Below the pieces are notes generated by a model. The model had not been told where the DNA came from and ran no database searches. It saw nothing but the letters and a program-made list of their open reading frames with translations. A program made the translations under genes and the position numbers. From contig NZ_CP019641.1 in the NCBI RefSeq assembly GCF_001999905.1, forward strand, positions 265,483-329,482: 64,000 nucleotides of DNA, read 5' to 3'. Source of the stretch: Planococcus lenghuensis (GTDB lineage: Bacteria > Bacillota > Bacilli > Bacillales_A > Planococcaceae). This document shows positions 1 through 8,223 of this stretch, piece by piece (position 1 is the stretch's first letter; every line of letters starts with the position of its first letter).

Positions 1-1486
1 TATCTTCCGGGGCGATTTTCCATTGGTTCACTAACAAATCATAAGAGTGTTCGGCAATCTCCAACTTGCGTTTCCGGGTCACTGCCATGCCTTGTTCATC
101 AATTGTACCGATTACAATAGAAGCGCCGTATTTTTTCACAAGCGGCATGACAGCATCGAAACGTTCTTCCCCATCTTCCAAGTTGATGGAATTGATGATC
201 GCCTTTCCCTGTGAAAATTTTAATGCTGCTTCGATAACCTCTTCATCAGTTGAATCGATTACGAGCGGAACTTTCACTTTTTTAACGACTTCCTTCATGA
301 AATTTGTCATGTCTTCCAACTCATCCCGATCCGGATTAGCCAAGCAAATATCAATAACATGCGCTCCGCCTTTTACTTGCGCGCGGGCGATTTCAGCTGC
401 TTCCTCGAATTTCCCATCCACGATCAGCCGCTTGAACTTTCGTGAACCAATCACATTTGTCCGTTCGCCGATAAATAGAGGTCGCATTGATTCATCGTAT
501 TGGAGCGGTTCAATACCGGATACTGTGTGGCCGCGTTCTGCAGAATCCGCCTTTCGCGGTTCAAACCCTTCCATCGCTTCCCTTACGGCCCGGATATGCG
601 CCGGCGTCGTGCCACAACAGCCGCCGACCACATTCAGCCAGCCTTTTTCCGCAAAACCGCGCAATTTTTTCGACAGAGATTCCGGCGTTTCGTGATAATG
701 CCCTTCTTCGTCCGGCAATCCGGCATTCGGGTAACAGCTGACATAACTATCCGACAGCTCGGATAACGAACGGATATGATCGGTCATGAACTCGGGTCCC
801 GTTGCACAATTCAAGCCGACCGAAAGCGGTTTGACATGTTCGATTGAGATATAAAATGCTTCAATGCTTTGGCCGGCAAGCGTCGTGCCCATCGGTTCAA
901 TTGTTCCCGATATCATGATCGGCAATTCTATCCCCGTTTCTTCAAAGGCTCTTTTGATGCCGATTGTCGCCGCTTTAACGTTCAGCATGTCCTGGCTGGT
1001 TTCCAGTAAAATCAGATCAGCTCCGCCTTCGATTAACGCTTTCGCCTGTACGTGGAAATTATCCAACAATTCATCAAACGTGATACCGCCTGTTACCGAC
1101 AGCGTTTTCGTCGTTGGCCCGATAGCTCCTGCAACAAAACGCGGCCACTCCGGCGTAGAAAAAGCCGTAGCGCTTCTTTTAGCGATTTCGACAGCACTTC
1201 GGTTAATTTCCGGTGCCTGGTCGCCCAGTCCATATTCATCCAGGACTACCGGTGTCCCGCCGAATGTATTGGTGCAGAGAATATCAGCTCCTGCTTCAAG
1301 ATAGGCGTTATGGACATCTTCGATTACATCCGGACGGACGATGTTCAAGTATTCGTTGCAGCCATCAAATTCCTCGCCGCCAAAATCTTCCGGAGACAAG
1401 TTGGCATTCTGAATCATTGTTCCCATGGCGCCGTCAATAATCAGGATTCTTTTTTCTAGTTGCCGCTCAATAAGATGCTTGGACAT
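1..1486 (-). CDS. metH: Methionine synthase MetH, N-terminal part (runs off left edge)
   Basis: Cobalamin-dependent methionine synthase, which moves a methyl group from 5-methyltetrahydrofolate to homocysteine. Only about 495 N-terminal residues lie in the window. The start ATG ends at 1486. The first domain is a homocysteine S-methyltransferase: DGAMGT near residue 15, and the zinc-ligand contexts LNCATGP and GGCCGTTP. The second begins near residue 350 with FIGERTN and IDICLANPDRDE, the pterin (methyl-THF) binding domain. The cobalamin and reactivation domains must lie beyond the edge. The start overlaps the end of yitJ by 20 bases, so translation is probably coupled, and both genes sit behind the SAM riboswitch. 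Family assignment is firm. Confidence 0.95.
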   Translation of the reverse strand, partial: MSKHLIERQLEKRILIIDGAMGTMIQNANLSPEDFGGEEFDGCNEYLNIVRPDVIEDVHNAYLEAGADILCTNTFGGTPVVLDEYGLGDQAPEINRSAVEIAKRSATAFSTPEWPRFVAGAIGPTTKTLSVTGGITFDELLDNFHVQAKALIEGGADLILLETSQDMLNVKAATIGIKRAFEETGIELPIMISGTIEPMGTTLAGQSIEAFYISIEHVKPLSVGLNCATGPEFMTDHIRSLSELSDSYVSCYPNAGLPDEEGHYHETPESLSKKLRGFAEKGWLNVVGGCCGTTPAHIRAVREAMEGFEPRKADSAERGHTVSGIEPLQYDESMRPLFIGERTNVIGSRKFKRLIVDGKFEEAAEIARAQVKGGAHVIDICLANPDRDELEDMTNFMKEVVKKVKVPLVIDSTDEEVIEAALKFSQGKAIINSINLEDGEERFDAVMPLVKKYGASIVIGTIDEQGMAVTRKRKLEIAEHSYDLLVNQWKIAPED

Positions 1487-3326
1487 AGCTGCTCTCGCTC
1501 TCTTTCTGTGAATCTAATTGGCGAATATAACGAATTAACTCTACAGACATATCATAACGGAAAAACGGTGTAATCAAGTAAATACCATGGAATAACTCTG
1601 CTGCCGTATCGATCAATTCTTTCGCTATCTGGATACCTTCTGCTGTCGCGCGATCTTTATCCTCGCCGCAAGCCCGCATCCGTTCAAGCGCATCTTCCGA
1701 TAATTTGATGCCGGGCACTTCGTTGTGCAGGAATTCCGCGCTGCGGATGCTGGTAAGCGGCATGACCCCGATAAAAATCGGCGTTTCCAGGTGCTTGGTC
1801 TCTTCATGGATTTCGATAATTTTTTCTTTCGTGTAAACCGGCTGCGAAATAAAATAATCCGCCCCGCTTTCGATTTTCTTCTCCAGCCTTTTCACAGCTC
1901 GGTCCAAGACGCGGACATTCGGGTTGAACGCCGCAGCTACTGAAAAATTCGCTTTTTTCCGCAAAGGCTTCCCCGAAAATGAAATGCCCTCATTGAGCTT
2001 TTTGATCAATTGGATCAATTCCATGCTCGAGACATCATAGACGCTCGTTGCTCCCGGAAAATCACCGACTTTTGTCGGGTCTCCCGTCACAGCCAAGATA
2101 TCGTGGATGCCCAGCGCATCAAGTCCCATCAAATGTGACTGCAATCCGATCAGATTTCGGTCACGGCATGTAATGTGAGCAAGCGGACGGATATTTTCCT
2201 GATGCTTTAAAATAGAGCCCATTGCCATATTGCTGATGCGCGGCGAAGCCAATGAATTATCCGCCATTGTAACCGCATCTACACCCATCTTATCCAACGC
2301 TTTCGAGCCTTCGATAAATTTAGAGATATCCAAATGTCGGGGTGTATCCAATTCCACGATGATCGTCCGTTCCGTTTTCGCTTTTTCATGAAGCGGTTTC
2401 ACTTCCAGGGCTTCTGCTTCCCGGATAACAATCGGTTTTTTTGCCACTACTTCTTTTTGAGTGACCGGCGCTAAATTGCCGATGCGCTTTTTCACCGCTT
2501 CAATATGTTTCGGCGTCGTTCCGCAACAGCCACCGATCAACCGGACGCCTTCTTCTCTGAGCAATAAAGCTGTCCGCCCGAAATAATCGGCTTCGGGCTC
2601 ATACACCACACGGCCATCTTCCACATCGAGCAAACTGGCATTGGGATAAGCGGAAAGAAATGCTTTGGATGGCAAGACCACTTCTTCAAGCGCCTGTATC
2701 GAATGGTGAGGTCCCAAACGGCAATTGACACCGACGATATCGGCCCCCAACGCCTCCAATTGCTGCAGCGCGTCATTTAAGGACATGCCGTTTTGCAGGA
2801 TTCCCGGTTCGTGCATGGAAACTTGTGCGATGATCGGTGTATCCGTCAACTTTTTCAGATAGGAGACAGTGGCCGCTAATTCTTCAAAATCGTAATAAGT
2901 TTCGAGCAGCAGTGCATCCGGGTCATCTCCCAATAGATAACCCGCCTGCTGATTCACCATGGCGATGATCTCCTGCAGACTCGCATCGCTTTTCCGGATG
3001 CCGCGGATTCCACCGATGGTTCCGAAGACGTACTGGCCGCCGGGAGCTGCAGCGCGCTTGGCAATTTGGATGGCGGCTCTGTTAATCTCTTTCACTTGAT
3101 GTTCCAGACCATAACGGGCCAGCTTCAAGGCATTTCCTCCGTAGGTGTTGGTCTGAATGATATCAGCTCCAGCTTGGATATATTCCCGGTGGATTCTTTC
3201 AATGATCTCCGGACGCTCCAAATTCAATTCTTCGTTGCAGTATTCGATTCCATTCGAATACAGCAATGTCCCCATGGCGCCGTCTGCAGTCAATATTTTA
3301 GTTTTCAGTTCCTCTAATAGCCCCAT
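1467..3326 (-). CDS. yitJ: Bifunctional homocysteine S-methyltransferase / methylenetetrahydrofolate reductase
   Basis: 619-residue YitJ-type fusion. The N-terminal half is a homocysteine S-methyltransferase domain (DGAMGTLL near residue 14, GVNCRLGP near 205, GGCCGTTP near 275 carrying the zinc cysteines). The C-terminal half is a MetF-like TIM barrel that reduces methylene-THF to methyl-THF (VELDTPRHLD near 335, DNSLASPR, HITCRDRN, GDPTKVGDFPGA, FISQPVYT). It would supply methyl-THF to the adjacent MetH. The ATG at 3326 was chosen because GGAGG stands about 8 bases upstream; an upstream in-frame extension runs back into the riboswitch and is not credible. Expression is controlled by the S-box leader, so it should fall when SAM is plentiful. 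Confidence 0.95.
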   Translation of the reverse strand: MGLLEELKTKILTADGAMGTLLYSNGIEYCNEELNLERPEIIERIHREYIQAGADIIQTNTYGGNALKLARYGLEHQVKEINRAAIQIAKRAAAPGGQYVFGTIGGIRGIRKSDASLQEIIAMVNQQAGYLLGDDPDALLLETYYDFEELAATVSYLKKLTDTPIIAQVSMHEPGILQNGMSLNDALQQLEALGADIVGVNCRLGPHHSIQALEEVVLPSKAFLSAYPNASLLDVEDGRVVYEPEADYFGRTALLLREEGVRLIGGCCGTTPKHIEAVKKRIGNLAPVTQKEVVAKKPIVIREAEALEVKPLHEKAKTERTIIVELDTPRHLDISKFIEGSKALDKMGVDAVTMADNSLASPRISNMAMGSILKHQENIRPLAHITCRDRNLIGLQSHLMGLDALGIHDILAVTGDPTKVGDFPGATSVYDVSSMELIQLIKKLNEGISFSGKPLRKKANFSVAAAFNPNVRVLDRAVKRLEKKIESGADYFISQPVYTKEKIIEIHEETKHLETPIFIGVMPLTSIRSAEFLHNEVPGIKLSEDALERMRACGEDKDRATAEGIQIAKELIDTAAELFHGIYLITPFFRYDMSVELIRYIRQLDSQKESESSYVQASY

Positions 3327-3348
3327 ACCGCTTACCCTCCTGTATATA

Positions 3349-3380
3349 CAAAAAAGCCTTCCCATGAAAAAGAAGGCTTT
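3349..3380 (-). terminator. Intrinsic terminator of the S-box leader
   Basis: On the minus strand AAAGCCTTC and GAAGGCTTT form a 9-bp stem with a short loop, followed by a run of six T. It lies between the SAM aptamer and the yitJ Shine-Dalgarno site, where the expression platform of an S-box riboswitch is expected. Confidence 0.85.
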
Positions 3381-3394
3381 ACGATAGCTAACTC

Positions 3395-3505
3395 GTTCCT
3401 TTTCATCTGCCAGGCAACACAAAGCCTGCTGGATTTAGCACCTGACCAAACGGTTGGTTGCTGAAGCATCAAAGGGCCAGTCCCTCAACTTCTCTCGATA
3501 AGAAT
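3395..3505 (-). ncRNA. SAM (S-box) riboswitch aptamer
   Basis: Read on the minus strand the segment carries the S-box core in order: CTTATCGAGAGAAG, TTGAGGGACTGGCCC, GATGCTTCAGCAACC, then GGTGCTAAATCCAGC and GATGAAAAGGAA. These match the helix P1 to P4 consensus of the SAM-I family. It sits upstream of yitJ-metH with a terminator between, so SAM binding should favour termination. The 3' limit is approximate. Confidence 0.93.
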
Positions 3506-3532
3506 TCATTATTAAGTTTTGAGTATTCTAAA

Positions 3533-3561
3533 AGAATACCTGCATCAGCTTATTAAGTCAA
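3533..3561 (-). promoter_or_regulatory. Sigma-A promoter for the S-box operon
   Basis: On the minus strand TTGACT at 3561-3556 is followed after exactly 17 bases by TATTCT at 3538-3533. This places the start of transcription just upstream of the S-box aptamer. Confidence 0.7.
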
Positions 3562-3732
3562 GGAGACAACGTGAACTACCGCCAATCAACAACCCCGTGG
3601 CTTACTCTTGTAATGTAAACTTCCCCGTGTGTAAAGATAAAAAAAGAAGAGATAACACCGGATGGTTGTAAGTATTATAAACAAGCAGGCGTGTTGATTA
3701 ACTAGTTTTTTCCATCAAAAAAGCAACAAAAA

Positions 3733-3794
3733 GAGAGATGCTTTCAGTAAAATGTAAGTTACCACACAAACATTTACGGAAAGAGGCATCTCTC
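3733..3794 (+). promoter_or_regulatory. Fold-back hairpin over the IS4 transposase start
   Basis: GAGAGATGC (3733-3741) is the exact complement of GCATCTCTC (3786-3794), which touches the start codon. An inner pair, GTAAAATGT with ACATTTAC, extends the fold. A weak -10 (TAAAAT, 3748-3753) lies inside the loop, so an mRNA begun there would lack the 5' arm. This is the arrangement known from IS10 and IS50 for blocking expression from outside promoters. The same structure is in all four copies. Confidence 0.6.
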
Positions 3795-4922
3795 ATGAAC
3801 AAGAATACCACGTTCCAAAAACTGATTCAAAATTTTCTTCCAGCGACTGAGCTGCAGGCCATTTTAACCGAATTCGATTATCAGGACACAGCCCGGAAAT
3901 GCACGGTGGGGACGGTGATCTCGTACTTGGCGGGCGCCGCTGCGAATGAATGGAAAAGCCTCCGTCACGCAGCGGATGTCGGGCCGGGCAGCGGACTTGT
4001 CGCTGTTGACCATTCGTCACTTTCCAAGCACCTGAAGGCGCTTGACTATGCCATCATGAAACGGATCCTTGATGTCATCATCGGCAAACTGAACCGGGCG
4101 GCGCGCCGCAGCCTGAACATGCCGAAAACACTTCTGTCCATTGATTCGACGACGATCACGGTCGGAAAGACCCGCCTGCCCTGGGCGCTCTATCATGGTG
4201 AACGCGCCGGCATCAAACTGCATGTCGGATTCTCCAATGAGACGGGCATGCCCCTCCGGGTCGTAGAGACGACCGGCCTCAAGCACGACGGACCGATCGG
4301 CAAAGAGTTGGAAGACAAACGGTTTATCCTGGTCGGTGACCGGGCATATTTCTCGATAGAGAAAGCGGACCTGTATGCAGGAAACAAGCAGGATTTTGTC
4401 TTCCGGCTGAAAGACAATATTCAGCTGAACCGAAAAAAATCGCTGAAAGGCATACGCGACAAGGAATCGAACGTGACCGCAGATTTCACCTGTATCTTGG
4501 GAACTCCCCGGCACCAGACCCAGAAGCGGCACCGGGTGGTTCAGTTCACCGACTATGAAGGAAAAGTCATCAGCGTGGCGACATCGCTGCGGAATGTGAC
4601 CGCGGAAGAGATCGCCGGCATGTACAAGGCGCGCTGGGCCATCGAAACCTTTTTCCGCTGGATCAAACAAAATCTAAATGTGCCTGTCCTGTTCGGCGCC
4701 ACAGAGAATGCCGTCTTCACTCAGTTATTCGCCGCACTGATCGCTTATGTCATCCTCAAGTGGCTCCATATTCGAGGCGGTCGGCAGCCGAACGCCAAAT
4801 CGCTGTCCTTCGCCGGCTTTCAGCGCCTGCTTCTTTGTGATGCCCTGCCGATCGAGTGGCGGGTCGGGATAACGAAACAGTTTGAACCATCCTGGCTACT
4901 TCATAAATTGGAAACTGGATGA
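3795..4922 (+). CDS. IS4-family transposase (copy 1)
   Basis: 375-residue DDE transposase. D1 lies in LLSIDSTTIT near residue 117, D2 in LVGDRAYFS near 181, and the IS4 YREK-type signature is YKARWAIETFFRWIK near 283. The ATG at 3795 is preferred over an in-frame upstream start at 3738 because AAGAGG lies 8 bases before it. The Shine-Dalgarno region abuts the 3' arm of a hairpin (3733-3741 with 3786-3794), which should limit translation from read-through mRNA. It carries the variants FGATENAVFTQ and HIRGG, shared with copy 3. Confidence 0.92.
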   Translation: MNKNTTFQKLIQNFLPATELQAILTEFDYQDTARKCTVGTVISYLAGAAANEWKSLRHAADVGPGSGLVAVDHSSLSKHLKALDYAIMKRILDVIIGKLNRAARRSLNMPKTLLSIDSTTITVGKTRLPWALYHGERAGIKLHVGFSNETGMPLRVVETTGLKHDGPIGKELEDKRFILVGDRAYFSIEKADLYAGNKQDFVFRLKDNIQLNRKKSLKGIRDKESNVTADFTCILGTPRHQTQKRHRVVQFTDYEGKVISVATSLRNVTAEEIAGMYKARWAIETFFRWIKQNLNVPVLFGATENAVFTQLFAALIAYVILKWLHIRGGRQPNAKSLSFAGFQRLLLCDALPIEWRVGITKQFEPSWLLHKLETG

Positions 4923-5018
4923 TTTTGGGTAATCAACAGGCGTGCGATGAAATATTAGTATTCAAACTTTAAAGTACAAAAAGCCGTATTTGCTGCGGCT
5001 TCTTAACTATATTGATTT

Positions 5019-6452
5019 TCACCTCTCTAGTTTGATACCAATAAATTTCAGTTCCAGCATTTCTTCTACCGCATACTTAACACCTTCTCGGCCTATGCCA
5101 CTTTGTTTGACACCGCCATACGGGTAGTTATCTTGCCGATAAGTCGAAGATTCATTGATCCAGACACCACCGCTTTCAATTTGGTCAGCTACGCGCAGCG
5201 CCCGGTCGATATTTTTTGTGAACACAGCGCCTTGCAGGCCATAGATGGTGTCATTCGCCTGTGCAATGGCGTCCTCCTCCTGTTCAAATGGAATAACAGA
5301 AATAATCGGGGCAAACACTTCTTTTTTCACGACATGCATGCCTTTGTTAACGTTTGTCAGAATCGTCGGAGGAACAATGTTGCCGTTTCGTTCTCCGCCT
5401 GTTTCTGCTTTCGCCCCTTCTTCCACCGCTTTTTGAATCCATTCATCTGTTCGTTTTGCTGCCTCTTCTGTAATCATCGGTCCAATGTCAACAGATTCGT
5501 CGGCTGGGTCACCTATTTTTAAATTGTTCGTCGTCGCAATCAGTTCCTCAAGCAACTGATCATAAATATCTTTATGGGCATAAATCCGTTGTACTGAAAT
5601 ACACGTCTGACCGGAATAACCGAATCCGCCTTTCACAAGGGAGACCGCTACATCTTCAATATTTGCATCATCAAACACAATAATCGGGGAGTTGGATCCC
5701 AGTTCCAATGTCAATTTTTTAAAGCCCGCTGATTGTTGGATACCTTTTCCTACCGGTACGCTTCCTGTAAACGAAATTTTAGCCACCTTTTCATGCTCGA
5801 CGAGCGGCTGTCCGATTTCCTCTCCCGTTCCAAGGACGAGATTTAAAGCGGATTCGGGTAGACCGGCTTCATGTAGAAGCTTGACAATTTTATAGCCAGT
5901 AATTGGTGTTTTCTCTGCCGGTTTAAATACGACAGTATTGCCAGCTGCAATGGCGGGGGCTAATTTATGCAAAGTTAAATTCAGCGGGAAATTGAATGGA
6001 GTAATTGCACCGACTACTCCTAACGACTTCTTCTTCACAAAACCCATTCTGTTTTCCCCACCGATAGCAGCATCCATCGGTACAACTTCCCCGGTAATAT
6101 TTTTGGCTTCTTCCGCTGCATAGCGCAACAACTGAACTGACCGCTGAACTTCTGTCCGGCTTTGTTGAATCGGTTTTCCAGACTCGGCCATAATCGATTG
6201 GGCAAATTCTTCTTTCCGTTCCTCTACGAGCTGGGCGGCTTTCCGTAAAATATCTCCGCGTTTATACGCGGGCATTTGTTTCATCGTCTTTTCATAGGCC
6301 TCATAACTGCTGTTGACCGCATCATTCAAATCATCTGCTGTTGCAAGGGCGAGTGTCCCTAATATCTCCTGGTTGAATGGATTTTTAACATCATGCGCTT
6401 TCCTGTCCTGTTCGTTTCGCTCTATCCCGTTAATGATTGAACCGATAAGCAT
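5019..6452 (-). CDS. NAD(P)-dependent aldehyde dehydrogenase
   Basis: 477-residue aldehyde dehydrogenase, oxidising an aldehyde to its acid. The N-terminal half carries the cofactor-binding region (TPFNFPLNLTLHKLAPAIAA, GNTVVFKPAE, SFTGSVPVGK). The general base Glu is in LELGSNSP near residue 250 and the catalytic Cys in SGQTCISVQR near 283. AGGAGG stands 8 bases before the ATG. The substrate cannot be read directly. Because a lactonase and an iron alcohol dehydrogenase lie just upstream on the same strand, succinate semialdehyde (final step of gamma-butyrolactone breakdown) is a reasonable inference. Lactaldehyde or phosphonoacetaldehyde dehydrogenase-like roles remain possible. Confidence 0.9.
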   Translation of the reverse strand: MLIGSIINGIERNEQDRKAHDVKNPFNQEILGTLALATADDLNDAVNSSYEAYEKTMKQMPAYKRGDILRKAAQLVEERKEEFAQSIMAESGKPIQQSRTEVQRSVQLLRYAAEEAKNITGEVVPMDAAIGGENRMGFVKKKSLGVVGAITPFNFPLNLTLHKLAPAIAAGNTVVFKPAEKTPITGYKIVKLLHEAGLPESALNLVLGTGEEIGQPLVEHEKVAKISFTGSVPVGKGIQQSAGFKKLTLELGSNSPIIVFDDANIEDVAVSLVKGGFGYSGQTCISVQRIYAHKDIYDQLLEELIATTNNLKIGDPADESVDIGPMITEEAAKRTDEWIQKAVEEGAKAETGGERNGNIVPPTILTNVNKGMHVVKKEVFAPIISVIPFEQEEDAIAQANDTIYGLQGAVFTKNIDRALRVADQIESGGVWINESSTYRQDNYPYGGVKQSGIGREGVKYAVEEMLELKFIGIKLER

Positions 6453-7029
6453 GTTGCTTCCTCCTAGTAAAAGAATTCGATGGGCTTTGAGTCAGCTTTC
6501 CGTTTTCCTGTGATTGTGAAGCAATCAATAAATTTGGTTGATTCAAGGCAAAAACCTTCAACCGCCTATTTTAATCCGGTGGTTCCTTTTACATGCACTG
6601 TCATCATCCTGTAAAGCTTAGTGAAATCCGTAAAGTCTAGGTTGCCAAATTTTTAGTACGAAGAATGACCGAATTCATTCTAGCCTTCCATCTGTTTGTC
6701 CTTACCCTCTATTACACCACAGTAAAACAACAAACAGAGTGTGAGTTTCAAGTTCCGTCCCATTCATTTGAAGTATCTCCCTATGGATTCACAGTCAGTA
6801 GTCGATTTTGGAGATTGAGTTAAATGGTCGATGTTTGATTATTCATACGTAACAGCATATAAATATCCGGAAACAAAGATTCATGGGCTTTTCCCGTAAT
6901 CCTATCTTCAAAAAATGAACTGTACCAAAAGAGCACTGCTCCCTTTATGAAAAGAGGAAGCAATGCTCTGACTTGGAACGATAAGCTTTTCTGAGGATTT
7001 TTAGACAAGCCAGGACAATCGCGTCTCAA
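6453..7029. other. Intergenic region between aldehyde and alcohol dehydrogenase genes
   Basis: 577 bases without a convincing gene. It holds the terminator of the alcohol dehydrogenase gene at 6930-6969, so the aldehyde dehydrogenase probably has its own promoter further left. No clear -35/-10 pair was found. An open frame of 69 codons on the minus strand at 6820-7029 overlaps the terminator and is probably spurious. Confidence 0.5.
6930..6969 (-). terminator. Terminator after the iron alcohol dehydrogenase gene
   Basis: On the minus strand AGAGCATTGCTTCC pairs with GGGAGCAGTGCTCT (one mismatch near the middle) and is followed by TTTT. It lies 60 bases past the stop of the alcohol dehydrogenase. 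Confidence 0.7.
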
Positions 7030-8211
7030 TCACTGAGGTTCTGTTACAATCCCGTCGAATGTGGACTGATAAATTTTGCGAATGTCGTCTTCTGTGAGTT
7101 CCATTGGACTCCGGGCTAGCAGCCGCTTTTGTTTGACGGCGTCAGCTGTCAGTGATTCAAGTGCACTTTCCGGCACATCAAATCCTTCTAGTGTCTGCGG
7201 GATACCGACGTCACTCACAATCCGAACGAGTTCTTCCACACAACGGAGCGAGGCTTCTTCGTCCGACAGGTAAGCGGAATTACCGCCGAGCGCCTCCAGA
7301 ATACCCGCCATGCGCGCCATGCAACTTTTACGGATATAACCCATCACGTAAGGCAGTAGCACGGCATTCGAGTCTCCGTGTGCAATGTGGAACTGGCCGC
7401 CGAGCGGATAGGCAAGTGCATGCACCCCAGCAACCCCGGCATTGAAGAATGCCAAGCCAGCCATGTAGCTGCCGAGGCTCATGTCTGTTCGGGCGAGCTC
7501 ATCTTCACCATTTTTTACTGCCCGTCTAAGTGAGCCTGCAATCAGTCGAATTGCTTGGAGGGCGAGCGCGTCAGTCGCTGGACTGGCATTAACGGAGACA
7601 TATGCTTCCACTGCATGGGTTAGTGCATCGATGCCGGTCGCGGCGGTCACTGTTGCCGGAACGGAGACGGTCAGCACCGGATCGACGATCGCTGCGTCGG
7701 CGAGCAGGTAGTCATGCGTGACGACATCTTTCGTCGTTTCGAGCGATAACACGGCGATATTCGTCACTTCAGATCCTGTGCCGGAAGTCGTTGGAATGAG
7801 AATCATTGGCAGTCCTTTTTTGGTGATTTTCTTCGTCCCACTCAAGTTCAGGTAGTCCGCTACGTCCCCTTCATGGACAGCCATTGCAGAAGCAACTTTT
7901 GCCAAGTCGAGTGCACTGCCGCCGCCTAGGCCGATCACCATGTCGAATCCGCCACTGCGGGTGTATTCCGCCAACTTTTCCCCAACAGCAATCGGAGGTT
8001 CGGGAACAACGCCCGTATACAGTGTCACGTCGTAACCCGCACCCCTTAACGGCTCAGTCACTTGCTTGGTCAGCCCAATTTTCTCCAGCATGGGGTCTGT
8101 CACGACAAGGATTTTCTGAGGTGAATGCTTTTCTGTCTCGGGAATCAGATGCTCAAGCGCTCCCCAGCCGGTATAGCTTAGCGGAACAAAGACAAGTTTA
8201 GAAACAGTCAT
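7030..8211 (-). CDS. Iron-containing alcohol dehydrogenase
   Basis: 393-residue group III (iron-type) alcohol dehydrogenase. It shows the NAD-binding motif GLGGGSALDLAK near residue 95, the signature IPTTSGTGSEVTN near 140, and metal-ligand regions DALTHAVEAYVS near 195 and GVHALAYPLGGQFHIAHG near 265. AAAGGAGTG precedes the ATG. The gene starts 12 bases after the lactonase stop, so the two are co-transcribed. A 4-hydroxybutyrate dehydrogenase role (BlcB/AttL type) would fit between lactonase and aldehyde dehydrogenase; this rests on context, since the family uses many alcohols. Confidence 0.92.
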   Translation of the reverse strand: MTVSKLVFVPLSYTGWGALEHLIPETEKHSPQKILVVTDPMLEKIGLTKQVTEPLRGAGYDVTLYTGVVPEPPIAVGEKLAEYTRSGGFDMVIGLGGGSALDLAKVASAMAVHEGDVADYLNLSGTKKITKKGLPMILIPTTSGTGSEVTNIAVLSLETTKDVVTHDYLLADAAIVDPVLTVSVPATVTAATGIDALTHAVEAYVSVNASPATDALALQAIRLIAGSLRRAVKNGEDELARTDMSLGSYMAGLAFFNAGVAGVHALAYPLGGQFHIAHGDSNAVLLPYVMGYIRKSCMARMAGILEALGGNSAYLSDEEASLRCVEELVRIVSDVGIPQTLEGFDVPESALESLTADAVKQKRLLARSPMELTEDDIRKIYQSTFDGIVTEPQ

Positions 8212-8223
8212 GGTGTCACTCCT

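Larger units (their letters stand above)
3686..4944 (+). mobile_element. IS4-family insertion sequence, copy 1 of 4 (1259 bp)
   Basis: Starts CAGGCGTGTTGATTA and ends with the complement of CACGCCTGTTGATTA, giving imperfect terminal inverted repeats. Same 1259-bp length as the copies at 17270, 26432 and 29247. Unlike those three it has no matching 9-bp flanks: ATAAACAAG on the left, CGATGAAAT on the right. That suggests loss of one flank by recombination or adjacent deletion. It lies between the yitJ promoter and the aldehyde dehydrogenase gene. Confidence 0.9.

Noticed and set aside
66..1459. Plus-strand open frames across the first 1.5 kb
   Set aside because: They lie antisense to metH, whose minus-strand translation shows clear family motifs.
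4017..4670. 217-codon minus-strand frame, repeated in every IS4 copy
   Set aside because: Antisense to the transposase; its recurrence only reflects the repeated element.
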